A DNA stretch of 8,147 nucleotides from Marinobacterium sp. xm-d-530 (GTDB lineage Bacteria > Pseudomonadota > Gammaproteobacteria > Pseudomonadales > Balneatricaceae): positions 1-8,147 of the forward strand of contig CATEEE010000263.1 in assembly GCA_949499045.1 (NCBI GenBank), written 5' to 3'. A program made the translations under genes and the position numbers. Below the pieces are notes generated by a model, which was not told the origin of the DNA, ran no database searches, and saw only the letters and a list, made by a program, of their open reading frames with translations. Below are positions 1 through 6,277 of the stretch, piece by piece (position 1 is the first letter of the stretch; each line of letters starts with the position of its first letter).

Positions 1-39
1 GGCCAAAACATTAGCGTGATTCAGTGTGGAAAGGTCTCT

Positions 40-1986
40 CTAGGCGATGCCGTCACTCTTCTCGATTAGTTGTGCCACCCTATTCCTCAGAGCCTTGAGT
101 TGTTGCTTGTTCAGGTTTGGCTCAAGATAGCTGGCTTTGGAATCAATCGACTCTTTCTCTAACCGTTCAATCCACGCTCGGACCAGAGTGAGTGGAGCAC
201 TGCCCTTTGCGAAGCGTTTTAGTGACTCAATCTGATGGGGCGATAAGACTTCAGGCTCAATCGGTTGTGGTAGAGATTCAAAGCCAATCGGCAGAGTGGA
301 TCTTAACCCTCTCTCGATCTCAAATAGATAGCGTAAAGAAACCTGCTGGTTCATAAACTGAATAGCCTCTGTAGCGGACTCGTTTAACGCTTTAAGAACC
401 AACAACGCAGCCTCACCAGCCACGGGATCGATTCGATCACCGATACGTATCGCAGAAAAACCTGATGCCTTCCAAAACTGCCAAACGTCTTGGTAGCCAG
501 CGAAACTAGCACCTATAAAGTCAACCCGAGACACCCTCGCTTTGGCTTCAATAAATCTAAGCATCGACGCCGCAATACCCGATCTTCTATATTCAGGGGC
601 CACCGCGATGCGTGCGATTCGCCAGAATCGCTTGGCACCCAGGCTGACCATACCTTCAGAGAAGATAAGGGTCTGCGGTAGTAAATTGCCATTAGGACGA
701 CGAAGACCCATGGCGATCGCTTCAGAGAGCTCAGAGAACAGCTCACCCTCCTCAGAAATCCAAGCAACCCCCACCAGCACACCCCTTTGTACAGTGACGA
801 AAATGGATTGCCCTGGGGAGTCGAGCAATACCCTTAAATCGTTAGGAGAGGTTCGGTAGTGAGCCAAATGTAACAGTTGATAGATCGCTTCCAATTGAGC
901 AGGATGGTCAATTAAGCGATCTTGTTTTAGACAGTGCACACCATCATCTAAGCCTGAAAAAGCACAGAGAGACTCACTCTCAGTTAGAAACAGTAGCTGA
1001 TTGATCGTTGCTTCAAGCTGATCTCCTTGGGACCATCGAACCGGTTCGACCAGTTGTGAGTAATTAGCCCCCTCTCTTTGCTGCCCCAAACGCTGTAGAA
1101 AACGGAGTGAGAAACCACGACCAAACCCCTCATAACCACTCACCGTTGTCGAGACAGCAAGGTGGTTTACAGACTCAACAAGCTGATCAAGCAGAGGGGT
1201 CGCAATCGCAGCAGCTTCATCAATCACCAACAGTTGAATATTGGGGTTATTGCGAAGCTCCAATAACGCTTCAGCAGGATGAAGGAAACGGGGCTTAAAC
1301 TCACCGCTCTGCTCGAACAGAGAGTAGACCGCACGCTTATCTGGGGCTGTAACAATAACTTGACCTAATTCCCATTTAGAGTGTTTTAACGCATAGCCTA
1401 AGGCAGAGGATTTACCTCGACCTCTATCCGCTGTAATGACTCTAGTCGATCTCTGCTCTGACCAGTCATCAATCAGGTTTTTTACCACTGCTCCTTGGTC
1501 TTCGGTTAAGGCTATTGATTCAGTAACTTCAGTCGCATCAGTACACTTTAAAACAACGGATTCAATGTTATTGACAACATAATTATTAGTTTTTAAACCA
1601 TTGATTAATAACTTTATATAGTTTGAATCAAAGCGATTAAATTGACCAAGACCCTGTAAAAACGGATCAGCATAAAAGGGCCATATAGACGCTCTTGGAG
1701 TGATTAAAACGAGTAAACCTGGAGCCCTAACCAGCCCCGCCCCTTGAGCCAGAGCATTCGGTGTGAATCCATCAAACGCATTGAAGATTATATAGTCAAT
1801 TGATTGCCCCAGCTCAGTTGCGAGACGATCCGCTGCAATCGAGTTAAAGCCAACCTGATGATTACCGACTAACAGCCCTTTCGCATGGTTGAGTGGAAGA
1901 TAATCCTTAAGCTGACTAATCGATTCAAGCGCCTCTACGTCTGAGTCACATTCAATCCAGAATAGTTTTCGATGGTTAATGGCCAC
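40..1986 (-). CDS. tmcA: tRNA(Met) cytidine acetyltransferase TmcA
   Basis: Predicted to acetylate the wobble cytidine (C34) of elongator tRNA-Met to N4-acetylcytidine, using acetyl-CoA and ATP/GTP, in the cytoplasm; this is the known role of the TmcA family. The 648-aa product is close to the usual length (about 670 aa in E. coli). It has an N-terminal domain (about 1-170), then an RNA-helicase-like NTPase with a Walker A loop at 186-194 (DRGRGKSS), a Walker B motif at 252-261 (LLVIDEAAAI) and a conserved SGYEGFGRGF stretch at 283-292. A GNAT acetyltransferase domain follows, with the acetyl-CoA loop around 459-476 (RIAVAPEYRRSG), and then a C-terminal tRNA-binding tail. The start is GTG (1984-1986), overlapping by one base the TAG stop of the upstream smr gene. 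The only SD-like bases (AAGAG, 1998-2002) lie 11 nt away, so translation is probably coupled to smr. No clear terminator is visible in the 39 bases downstream. Confidence 0.96.
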   Translation of the reverse strand: MAINHRKLFWIECDSDVEALESISQLKDYLPLNHAKGLLVGNHQVGFNSIAADRLATELGQSIDYIIFNAFDGFTPNALAQGAGLVRAPGLLVLITPRASIWPFYADPFLQGLGQFNRFDSNYIKLLINGLKTNNYVVNNIESVVLKCTDATEVTESIALTEDQGAVVKNLIDDWSEQRSTRVITADRGRGKSSALGYALKHSKWELGQVIVTAPDKRAVYSLFEQSGEFKPRFLHPAEALLELRNNPNIQLLVIDEAAAIATPLLDQLVESVNHLAVSTTVSGYEGFGRGFSLRFLQRLGQQREGANYSQLVEPVRWSQGDQLEATINQLLFLTESESLCAFSGLDDGVHCLKQDRLIDHPAQLEAIYQLLHLAHYRTSPNDLRVLLDSPGQSIFVTVQRGVLVGVAWISEEGELFSELSEAIAMGLRRPNGNLLPQTLIFSEGMVSLGAKRFWRIARIAVAPEYRRSGIAASMLRFIEAKARVSRVDFIGASFAGYQDVWQFWKASGFSAIRIGDRIDPVAGEAALLVLKALNESATEAIQFMNQQVSLRYLFEIERGLRSTLPIGFESLPQPIEPEVLSPHQIESLKRFAKGSAPLTLVRAWIERLEKESIDSKASYLEPNLNKQQLKALRNRVAQLIEKSDGIA

Positions 1987-2567
1987 TAACGATGTCGCTC
2001 TTGATTAGCAAGGCGCTGCTCTTCATTCTTACGTAACAACAGATAGATAGCAGCCAGCCCTCCATGTTGTGGCTGACAACTATGAAATGCCAATACTTCA
2101 TCAATTTTTGGCAGCCAGAGTGTTAATGCACTTTTCATCTTGTTTTGAGGAGCTTGCAGATGCTTGCCTCGACCATGAGTTATCATGACCGTACGCAGAC
2201 CAAATCGATAGCACTCCTTAACAAAATTAGGCACCTCATCACAGGCCTCTGAAAGCGTCCTATTAATCAAATCAAGACGTGCATCAACACTGTACTTACC
2301 TAAACGTAGGTTTCGATAGACACCCTCTTGAACGCCATCGCGTTTCCACTCCACAGGATCAAGAGGGTTTAACAGTTGGCTGTCAGAAAAACGAAAACGC
2401 TCATCAACTCCTTCAGCCTCTCTACGGCGCTGCTCAAGAGCCTGCATATCGCCACGCCTTAAATGCTCGCGAGCAGAAACCTTAGGCTCAGCCTTAATCG
2501 GTTTGACACCCTCACCCAGCATTAACGATGTGAAATTGTTGCTTATCTCTTGATCAGACACACTCAT
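1986..2567 (-). CDS. smrA: Smr-domain protein, SmrA/YdaL-like (putative nuclease)
   Basis: The 193-aa product has a charged N-terminal extension (about 1-90) and a C-terminal Smr (MutS2-related) domain (about 92-180). Stand-alone Smr proteins such as E. coli SmrA are reported or proposed to be DNA/RNA endonucleases. Visible signatures are THGRGKH at 130-136 (the family HGxG motif) and QPQHGGLAAIYLLLRK at 165-180. The usual LDLHG(L)T motif appears as LDLINRT (98-104), so the motif His is replaced by Ile. Start ATG 2565-2567 has a GAGG only 2 nt upstream, which is tight spacing; Met16 is an alternative start. It is the first gene of an operon with tmcA (one-base overlap). A candidate promoter lies in the divergent spacer. 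The family assignment is firm, but the exact subfamily and whether it retains nuclease activity are inference. Confidence 0.88.
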   Translation of the reverse strand: MSVSDQEISNNFTSLMLGEGVKPIKAEPKVSAREHLRRGDMQALEQRRREAEGVDERFRFSDSQLLNPLDPVEWKRDGVQEGVYRNLRLGKYSVDARLDLINRTLSEACDEVPNFVKECYRFGLRTVMITHGRGKHLQAPQNKMKSALTLWLPKIDEVLAFHSCQPQHGGLAAIYLLLRKNEEQRLANQERHR

Positions 2568-2611
2568 TACCTCAAAACCAGCGGAAAGACTTTAAACCGG
2601 TCAATAAAGTG

Positions 2612-2640
2612 ATTATTGTTGCTGTAATAACGAATAACAA
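2612..2640 (-). promoter_or_regulatory. Candidate sigma70 promoter for smr-tmcA
   Basis: On the minus strand, TTGTTA (2640-2635, 4 of 6 matches to the -35 consensus) is followed after exactly 17 bases by AATAAT (2617-2612, 5 of 6 matches to the -10 consensus). Transcription would start near 2605, giving a leader of about 38 nt before the smr ATG. This is the best-spaced pair I found in the divergent spacer. It is motif matching only, in an AT-rich stretch where chance matches are common. Confidence 0.4.
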
Positions 2641-2642
2641 CC

Positions 2643-2656
2643 CTGATTCTAATCAG
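2643..2656. repeat. Short dyad CTGATT-CT-AATCAG in the divergent spacer
   Basis: A perfect 6-bp inverted repeat around a 2-base centre lies 24 bp upstream of the LysM-like gene and just outside the candidate smr promoter. It could be an operator for one or both divergent units, or chance. The rest of the 2568-2679 spacer contains a direct repeat (AATAAC at 2626-2631 and 2633-2638) but no convincing plus-strand promoter. Confidence 0.3.
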
Positions 2657-2665
2657 TCGCCTGTT

Positions 2666-2670
2666 AAGGA
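2666..2670 (+). promoter_or_regulatory. Ribosome binding site AAGGA for the LysM-like gene
   Basis: AAGGA sits 9 nt upstream of ATG 2680 and supports that start. The start also places a hydrophobic anchor at the very N-terminus of the product. Confidence 0.7.
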
Positions 2671-2679
2671 TACATAACT

Positions 2680-3546
2680 ATGCAACGCGTCATCATCGCT
2701 CTTATTCTGATTATCATCGCAGTATCGACTTACCTTTTCCTGAACAAACCAGAAACGTCTGAAAATGCCCAAACGGATAAGAGCACTCAACCCCAGAGCA
2801 GCCCTTCACAACCCACCGCTGCTGACACTGAAAAAGCCGCCAAAAAGGTCATTAAAACACTGACCGAAGAGACTAAAGACGAAGCGCTCGACATTAAGCA
2901 GGCAAATAACTTTGTGACCGGCGATCAGCTTTTAGAGCTACCCAACATGAAGAGCGAGGCCGCTCAAGTAGAGACTATTCAAACGGCAATGGAAGCAACT
3001 GATAGCGCTCAAACTCAGGGTATACAAACATCCACTCTTGTTGTTAAACAGCCACTTATCACGGCTAAAGCAACAAAATCTGATCAGATGATGAAACTGA
3101 TCTCTGAAGATAACGTCATTGATGCAAAAACACTCTCCCCAGGCGACAAAATTCGGCTAAAAGAACTTCTATCCAATCCTGACATTGCGGCGGGCAGTGT
3201 GTTCTATATTCACGCGGTGACACCAAATGATATGCAAGGGTTATGGGGAATTTTACAACGCGGTCTTACAAGCACCTTCCGCGAGGGCATCAAGCTAAGC
3301 GGAGACAATGGCCAAATACTCATTGCTGAGATACCTGAGCTAGCCGATGAAGTGCTTGAGAATCAACGCTCCTCTTTCCTCGGTGAGTTCCTTTACTCCA
3401 AAGTCAATGACATCTACATCTACAACTACCAACAGGGTATGCTGGGACAGGACCCAGATCTCATTAAGCCCGGCCAGCAACTCGTTATCGTGAGTTACAG
3501 CGAAGACGAATTGATTAAAATTTACGAACACTTCACTCGAGGCTAA
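2680..3546 (+). CDS. Membrane-anchored protein with C-terminal LysM-like domain, function unknown
   Basis: The function is not recognised. The 288-aa product begins with a strongly hydrophobic segment (about residues 4-21, IIALILIIIAVSTYLFL core). This is probably a single inner-membrane anchor or uncleaved signal, with the rest in the periplasm. Residues 22-150 are a polar, Ser/Thr/Gln/Ala/Lys-rich low-complexity region. From about 174 to 271 the sequence is ordered-looking and resembles a LysM peptidoglycan-binding fold interrupted by an insert: it opens with VFYIHAVTPNDMQGLWGIL and closes with DPDLIKPGQQLVIVSY (258-273), which matches the usual LysM ending (NPdLIkPGQ.L.I). The inference is a cell-envelope protein that contacts peptidoglycan. 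It is followed after 4 nt by the GST gene, so the two are probably co-transcribed. The LysM assignment is by eye and moderate; the gene itself is well supported by its length, RBS and codon use. Confidence 0.85.
   Translation: MQRVIIALILIIIAVSTYLFLNKPETSENAQTDKSTQPQSSPSQPTAADTEKAAKKVIKTLTEETKDEALDIKQANNFVTGDQLLELPNMKSEAAQVETIQTAMEATDSAQTQGIQTSTLVVKQPLITAKATKSDQMMKLISEDNVIDAKTLSPGDKIRLKELLSNPDIAAGSVFYIHAVTPNDMQGLWGILQRGLTSTFREGIKLSGDNGQILIAEIPELADEVLENQRSSFLGEFLYSKVNDIYIYNYQQGMLGQDPDLIKPGQQLVIVSYSEDELIKIYEHFTRG
3539..3542 (+). promoter_or_regulatory. Ribosome binding site GAGG for the GST gene
   Basis: GAGG lies inside the last codons of the upstream LysM-like gene, 8 nt before ATG 3551. It fixes the GST start and indicates that the two genes share an mRNA. 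Confidence 0.6.
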
Positions 3547-3550
3547 ACAG

Positions 3551-4171
3551 ATGATTGATTTCTACACCTGGGGAACACCAAACGGTCATAAGATCCGCAT
3601 AATGCTTGAGGCATGTGGTTTCGAATATCAGCTTCACAGAGTTGATATTCTTAACAATGAACAGTTTACACCTGAGTTTTTAGCCATCAGCCCAAACAAT
3701 AAAATCCCCGCCATCGTTGATCATGACGGTCCGAATGGCGAGGCCATCTCTCTATTTGAAACCGGTGCCATTCTGCTCTACCTGGCCGAGAAAAGCGGCC
3801 AGTTCATGCCGAAAGAGCCTAACGCCTACTGGCAGGTAATGCAGTGGCTAATGTGGCAGATGGGTGGCTTTGGGCCCATGCTTGGACAGGCACACCACTT
3901 CAATAAATTTGCACCAGAACCCATTCCCTATGCCGTTGATCGTTACTGCAAAGAGGCTCACCGCCTTTGGGGAGTTCTCAACAAACAGCTAGAGGGACGG
4001 GAATTTGTTTGCGATCAACTTTCAATCGCTGACTTTGCGATATTCCCCTGGGCGAATCGTTTTGAGTTTCAAAAAATAGAGCCGGATCAATACCCCAATG
4101 TTGCCCGTTATATTCAGCGAATGAAGGAATTTGATTTTGTCTCGACAGGGCTAGAGATGCCCAGCGCCTAA
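3551..4171 (+). CDS. yfcG: Glutathione S-transferase family protein, YfcG-like (Nu class)
   Basis: A soluble thiol enzyme. By family, YfcG-type GSTs bind glutathione (as GSSG or two GSH) and act as disulfide-bond oxidoreductases rather than classic conjugating GSTs. The 206-aa product has the N-terminal thioredoxin-like domain (about 1-85) with TPNGHKI at 9-15, giving the Thr9 and Asn11 positions typical of YfcG. Next come SPNNKIPAIVDHDGP (about 48-62), with the cis-Pro of the glutathione site, and SLFETGAILLYLAEKSG (about 67-83). The C-terminal helical domain carries GPMLGQAHHFN (about 114-124) and the late SIADFAIFPWANRF motif. All of these strongly resemble E. coli YfcG. It is second in a two-gene unit behind a membrane protein and is followed by an intrinsic terminator. 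The physiological substrate cannot be told from sequence. Confidence 0.93.
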   Translation: MIDFYTWGTPNGHKIRIMLEACGFEYQLHRVDILNNEQFTPEFLAISPNNKIPAIVDHDGPNGEAISLFETGAILLYLAEKSGQFMPKEPNAYWQVMQWLMWQMGGFGPMLGQAHHFNKFAPEPIPYAVDRYCKEAHRLWGVLNKQLEGREFVCDQLSIADFAIFPWANRFEFQKIEPDQYPNVARYIQRMKEFDFVSTGLEMPSA

Positions 4172-4178
4172 TGTCCAT

Positions 4179-4203
4179 GCCCGCTTACTCAGCGGGCTTT
4201 TTA
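4179..4203 (+). terminator. Rho-independent terminator after the GST gene
   Basis: A perfect 7-bp GC-rich stem (GCCCGCT 4179-4185 with AGCGGGC 4191-4197) has a 5-nt loop and is followed directly by TTTTT (4198-4202). It lies 7 nt after the GST stop codon and separates that operon from deaD. Confidence 0.92.
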
Positions 4204-4222
4204 TTGATTAAAAAATAAACAA

Positions 4223-4251
4223 CTGGCTTATTAGCCTAAAGTCTGTATAAT
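4223..4251 (+). promoter_or_regulatory. sigma70-type promoter for deaD
   Basis: A perfect TATAAT -10 box (4246-4251) is preceded by a weak -35 candidate, CTGGCT (4223-4228, 3 of 6 matches, 17-bp spacer). It lies between the GST terminator and deaD, so it is the natural promoter for the helicase gene. Transcription would begin near 4258, giving a leader of about 76 nt. Confidence 0.65.
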
Positions 4252-4276
4252 ATGCTCCTCTTTCAACGATCCTCAA

Positions 4277-4326
4277 CCTGCTTTTGACTTAATGGGCCGC
4301 GGGTAACGGGATCCCTTTAAAGCAGG
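4277..4326 (+). promoter_or_regulatory. Leader hairpin that can cover the deaD ribosome binding site
   Basis: CCTGCTTT (4277-4284) is the exact complement of AAAGCAGG (4319-4326), which contains part of the Shine-Dalgarno AGGA (4324-4327) 6 nt before ATG 4334. Inside the loop there is further pairing potential: TTAA 4289-4292 with TTAA 4317-4320 (competing with the last two base pairs of the outer stem), GGG 4294-4296 with CCC 4313-4315, and CCG 4297-4299 with CGG 4307-4309. The leader could therefore fold into one long interrupted hairpin that hides the RBS. The pairing is read directly from sequence. A regulatory role is inference; it would fit a cold- or helicase-responsive leader, since deaD/csdA is cold-induced in E. 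coli. Confidence 0.45.
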
Positions 4327-4333
4327 AAATCTG

Positions 4334-6097
4334 ATGTCTGATACTGATCAGCCGATCACTTTTGGTGATCTTGGCTTAAACACGCCTATTCTAGAAGCAC
4401 TCTCTGACGTAGGCTACGAAACACCCTCTCCTATCCAAGCAGGCGCTATTCCAGCCCTTCTTGATGGTCGTGATATTCTTGGACAAGCGCAAACAGGTAC
4501 GGGTAAAACAGCCGCCTTCGCTCTACCACTTCTACAGAACGTCGATACTAGCAAGATCCACCCGCAGGTATTGGTCCTAGCACCTACTCGCGAACTTGCC
4601 ATCCAAGTTGCAGAAGCTTGTGAAAAGTACTCAAAGTACATACCAGGCCTTCGCACACTATCAATCTATGGTGGACAGGGATACGACACACAACTTCGTT
4701 CTCTACGTAAGGGGGTTCATGTCATTATCGGTACACCAGGCCGCGTCATGGACCACGTTCGTCGTGGTACTCTGAGCCTGGATAAACTGAAGTGTTTGGT
4801 CCTTGATGAAGCAGATGAAATGCTTCGCATGGGCTTCATCGATGACGTGGAATGGGTATTAGAGCACACGCCACCGACTCGTCAGATCGCGCTATTCTCA
4901 GCAACCATGCCGCGTGAGATCAAGACGATCACTGAGCGTTACCTACAAAACCCAGTGCACGTTAAAATCCAGAGCAAAACTGAGACAGCCAGCACCATTC
5001 GTCAGCGTGTTTGGGAAGTACGTGGGCTTTCTAAGTTCCAAGCACTGACTCGCCTTTTAGAGATGCATGAGCACGACGCTGCACTGATCTTTGTTAGAAC
5101 TAAGACAGCGACGGAAGAGCTTTCAGAACAGCTGATTCAGGCAGGTTTCCATGCTGCTGCACTGCATGGTGACATTCAGCAAGCACAACGTGAGCGAGTT
5201 GTTGGCCGACTTAAATCAGGCAAACTGGATGTCGTAGTGGCTACCGATGTCGTGGCACGTGGTCTTGATGTTGAACGAATCAGTCACGTCATTAACTTTG
5301 ATATCCCTTACGATGTTGAATCATACGTTCACCGAATTGGTCGAACTGGGCGTGCCGGTCGTCAAGGTGATGCGGTTCTATTTGTCACTCATCGTGAACG
5401 ACGTCTACTTAAGTCGATCGAGCGCCACACCCGCTCACCGCTAGAGACACTCGAACTTCCTGACGCTAAAGCACTGAATCAGCTGCGCTCACAGCGTTTG
5501 AAAGAGCGTCTGGTCAATGCGATCGACAAACCACAAACAGCCGATTTCCACAACGTGATTAATGAGCTAGTGACAGAGAGTGGCATTACAGCCTCAGCGC
5601 TTGCAGCCGCTGCGCTTCAGCTTATCTACAAAGACAAGCCATTCTATCTCGATGAGAAAGAGCCTAGCTTTAAAGAGCGTCCACGTCGTGAACGTTCTGA
5701 ACGTTCTGAACGTGGAGAGCGAGGTGATCGCAAACCTCGTCGTGACTCTGGCGCGGACGAAGGTAAAACACGTTACTGGATTGGTGTTGGTCATCAGCAA
5801 GGTGTAAAACCAGGCAATATTGTCGGTGCCATCGCAAACGAAGCGAACATCAGCAGTGATCTGATTGGGCGTATCAGCATCAGCGAGAACTTCTCAACGA
5901 TCGATCTACCAAATGATATTAAACATGGACAGCTTAAGAAAATTGCCGACGCTCGCGTCTGTGGTAAGCAGCTGTCGATTCGTCCATGGCAGGATGAGAT
6001 GTCAGCTAAACCAGCGCGTCGAAAAGGACCACCTCGCGACCGCAACAGCAACAGCAAACCTAAAGGCAATCGCAAACCACGCGCAGAAAAAGCCTAA
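4334..6097 (+). CDS. deaD: DEAD-box ATP-dependent RNA helicase DeaD/CsdA
   Basis: An RNA helicase of the DeaD/CsdA family, which unwinds structured RNA during ribosome assembly, mRNA decay and cold adaptation. The 587-aa product contains the full motif series: Q motif (FGDLGL at 10-15 with Gln35), Walker A AQTGTGKT at 52-59, PTRELAIQ, TPGR, DEAD at 158-161, SAT at 189-191, TDVVARGLDV, and HRIGRTGR at 333-340. After the two RecA-like domains comes a charged linker with short Arg-Ser/Gly-Glu repeats (about 447-470). A DbpA-type RNA-binding domain follows (TRYWIGVG at about 479 to RPW at 550-552), then a basic tail rich in Lys, Arg, Pro and Asn. This architecture separates it from RhlE, RhlB and SrmB and matches CsdA (629 aa in E. 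coli). It has its own promoter and a structured leader, and ends before an 11-bp hairpin. All catalytic motifs are intact. Confidence 0.97.
   Translation: MSDTDQPITFGDLGLNTPILEALSDVGYETPSPIQAGAIPALLDGRDILGQAQTGTGKTAAFALPLLQNVDTSKIHPQVLVLAPTRELAIQVAEACEKYSKYIPGLRTLSIYGGQGYDTQLRSLRKGVHVIIGTPGRVMDHVRRGTLSLDKLKCLVLDEADEMLRMGFIDDVEWVLEHTPPTRQIALFSATMPREIKTITERYLQNPVHVKIQSKTETASTIRQRVWEVRGLSKFQALTRLLEMHEHDAALIFVRTKTATEELSEQLIQAGFHAAALHGDIQQAQRERVVGRLKSGKLDVVVATDVVARGLDVERISHVINFDIPYDVESYVHRIGRTGRAGRQGDAVLFVTHRERRLLKSIERHTRSPLETLELPDAKALNQLRSQRLKERLVNAIDKPQTADFHNVINELVTESGITASALAAAALQLIYKDKPFYLDEKEPSFKERPRRERSERSERGERGDRKPRRDSGADEGKTRYWIGVGHQQGVKPGNIVGAIANEANISSDLIGRISISENFSTIDLPNDIKHGQLKKIADARVCGKQLSIRPWQDEMSAKPARRKGPPRDRNSNSKPKGNRKPRAEKA
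5684..5719 (+). repeat. 9-bp tandem repeats within deaD encoding an Arg-X-Glu linker
   Basis: Four consecutive 9-bp units, CGTCGTGAA, CGTTCTGAA, CGTTCTGAA and CGTGGAGAG, encode RRE-RSE-RSE-RGE in the linker before the RNA-binding domain; the next residues (RGD, RKP, RRD) continue the pattern more loosely. The two central units are identical. The run keeps frame and looks like slippage-generated expansion of a flexible charged linker. Confidence 0.7.
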
Positions 6098-6105
6098 ATC
6101 AGATC

Positions 6106-6138
6106 GATACTCAGTCTTTTGGGACTGAGTATCCTCTT
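6106..6138 (+). terminator. Hairpin terminator after deaD
   Basis: A perfect 11-bp stem (GATACTCAGTC 6106-6116 with GACTGAGTATC 6123-6133) and a 6-nt loop begin 8 nt after the deaD stop. The downstream tract is CTCTTT rather than a clean T run, so termination may be partial, but position and stem strength support a terminator or 3'-end stabiliser. Confidence 0.7.
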
Positions 6139-6143
6139 TCATC

Positions 6144-6161
6144 TTGCATAACTCTATGCAA
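6144..6161. promoter_or_regulatory. 18-bp dyad TTGCATA-ACTC-TATGCAA upstream of nhaD
   Basis: A perfect 7-bp inverted repeat with a 4-bp spacer lies 116 bp upstream of the nhaD start and 10 bp after the deaD hairpin. The size and spacing suit a dimeric regulator binding site. It could equally form a small hairpin in deaD read-through RNA. No regulator can be named from it. The remaining spacer (6162-6263) is AT-rich with only a weak -10 candidate (TAGAAT, 6224-6229) and no good -35. Confidence 0.35.
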
Positions 6162-6263
6162 AATCAATCTTAAGATCTTCTTATATCCTTACATTTAAGC
6201 ATATTTGGATCCAACCAAAGTAGTAGAATACAACCCTCAATAGGCACCTCTGAACCTATATCT

Positions 6264-6276
6264 GATAAGGGTTATC
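6264..6276 (+). promoter_or_regulatory. nhaD ribosome binding site within a small inverted repeat
   Basis: The SD AAGGG (6267-6271) lies 6 nt before ATG 6278. It sits in GATAA-GGG-TTATC, a 5-bp inverted repeat with the GGG in the loop. The SD supports the chosen start; whether the small hairpin matters is unknown. Confidence 0.55.
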
Positions 6277-6277
6277 T

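Noticed and set aside
1..39. Possible start of another minus-strand gene or a terminator after tmcA
   Set aside because: An ATG exists on the minus strand near 11-13, but only a few codons fit before the window edge and there is no good SD; no stem with a T run is visible either.
542..859. 105-aa plus-strand open frame inside tmcA
   Set aside because: It is antisense to the GNAT region of tmcA with no domain or promoter support.
4284..4312. Possible second deaD promoter starting at TTGACT
   Set aside because: TTGACT (4284-4289) resembles a -35 box, but the sequence 17 bp downstream is CGGGAT, not a -10, while a perfect TATAAT lies upstream at 4246-4251.
5794..6075. 93-aa minus-strand open frame under the DeaD C-terminal domain
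   Set aside because: It is antisense to the conserved RNA-binding domain and basic tail; its composition is explained by the reverse of Arg/Lys codons.
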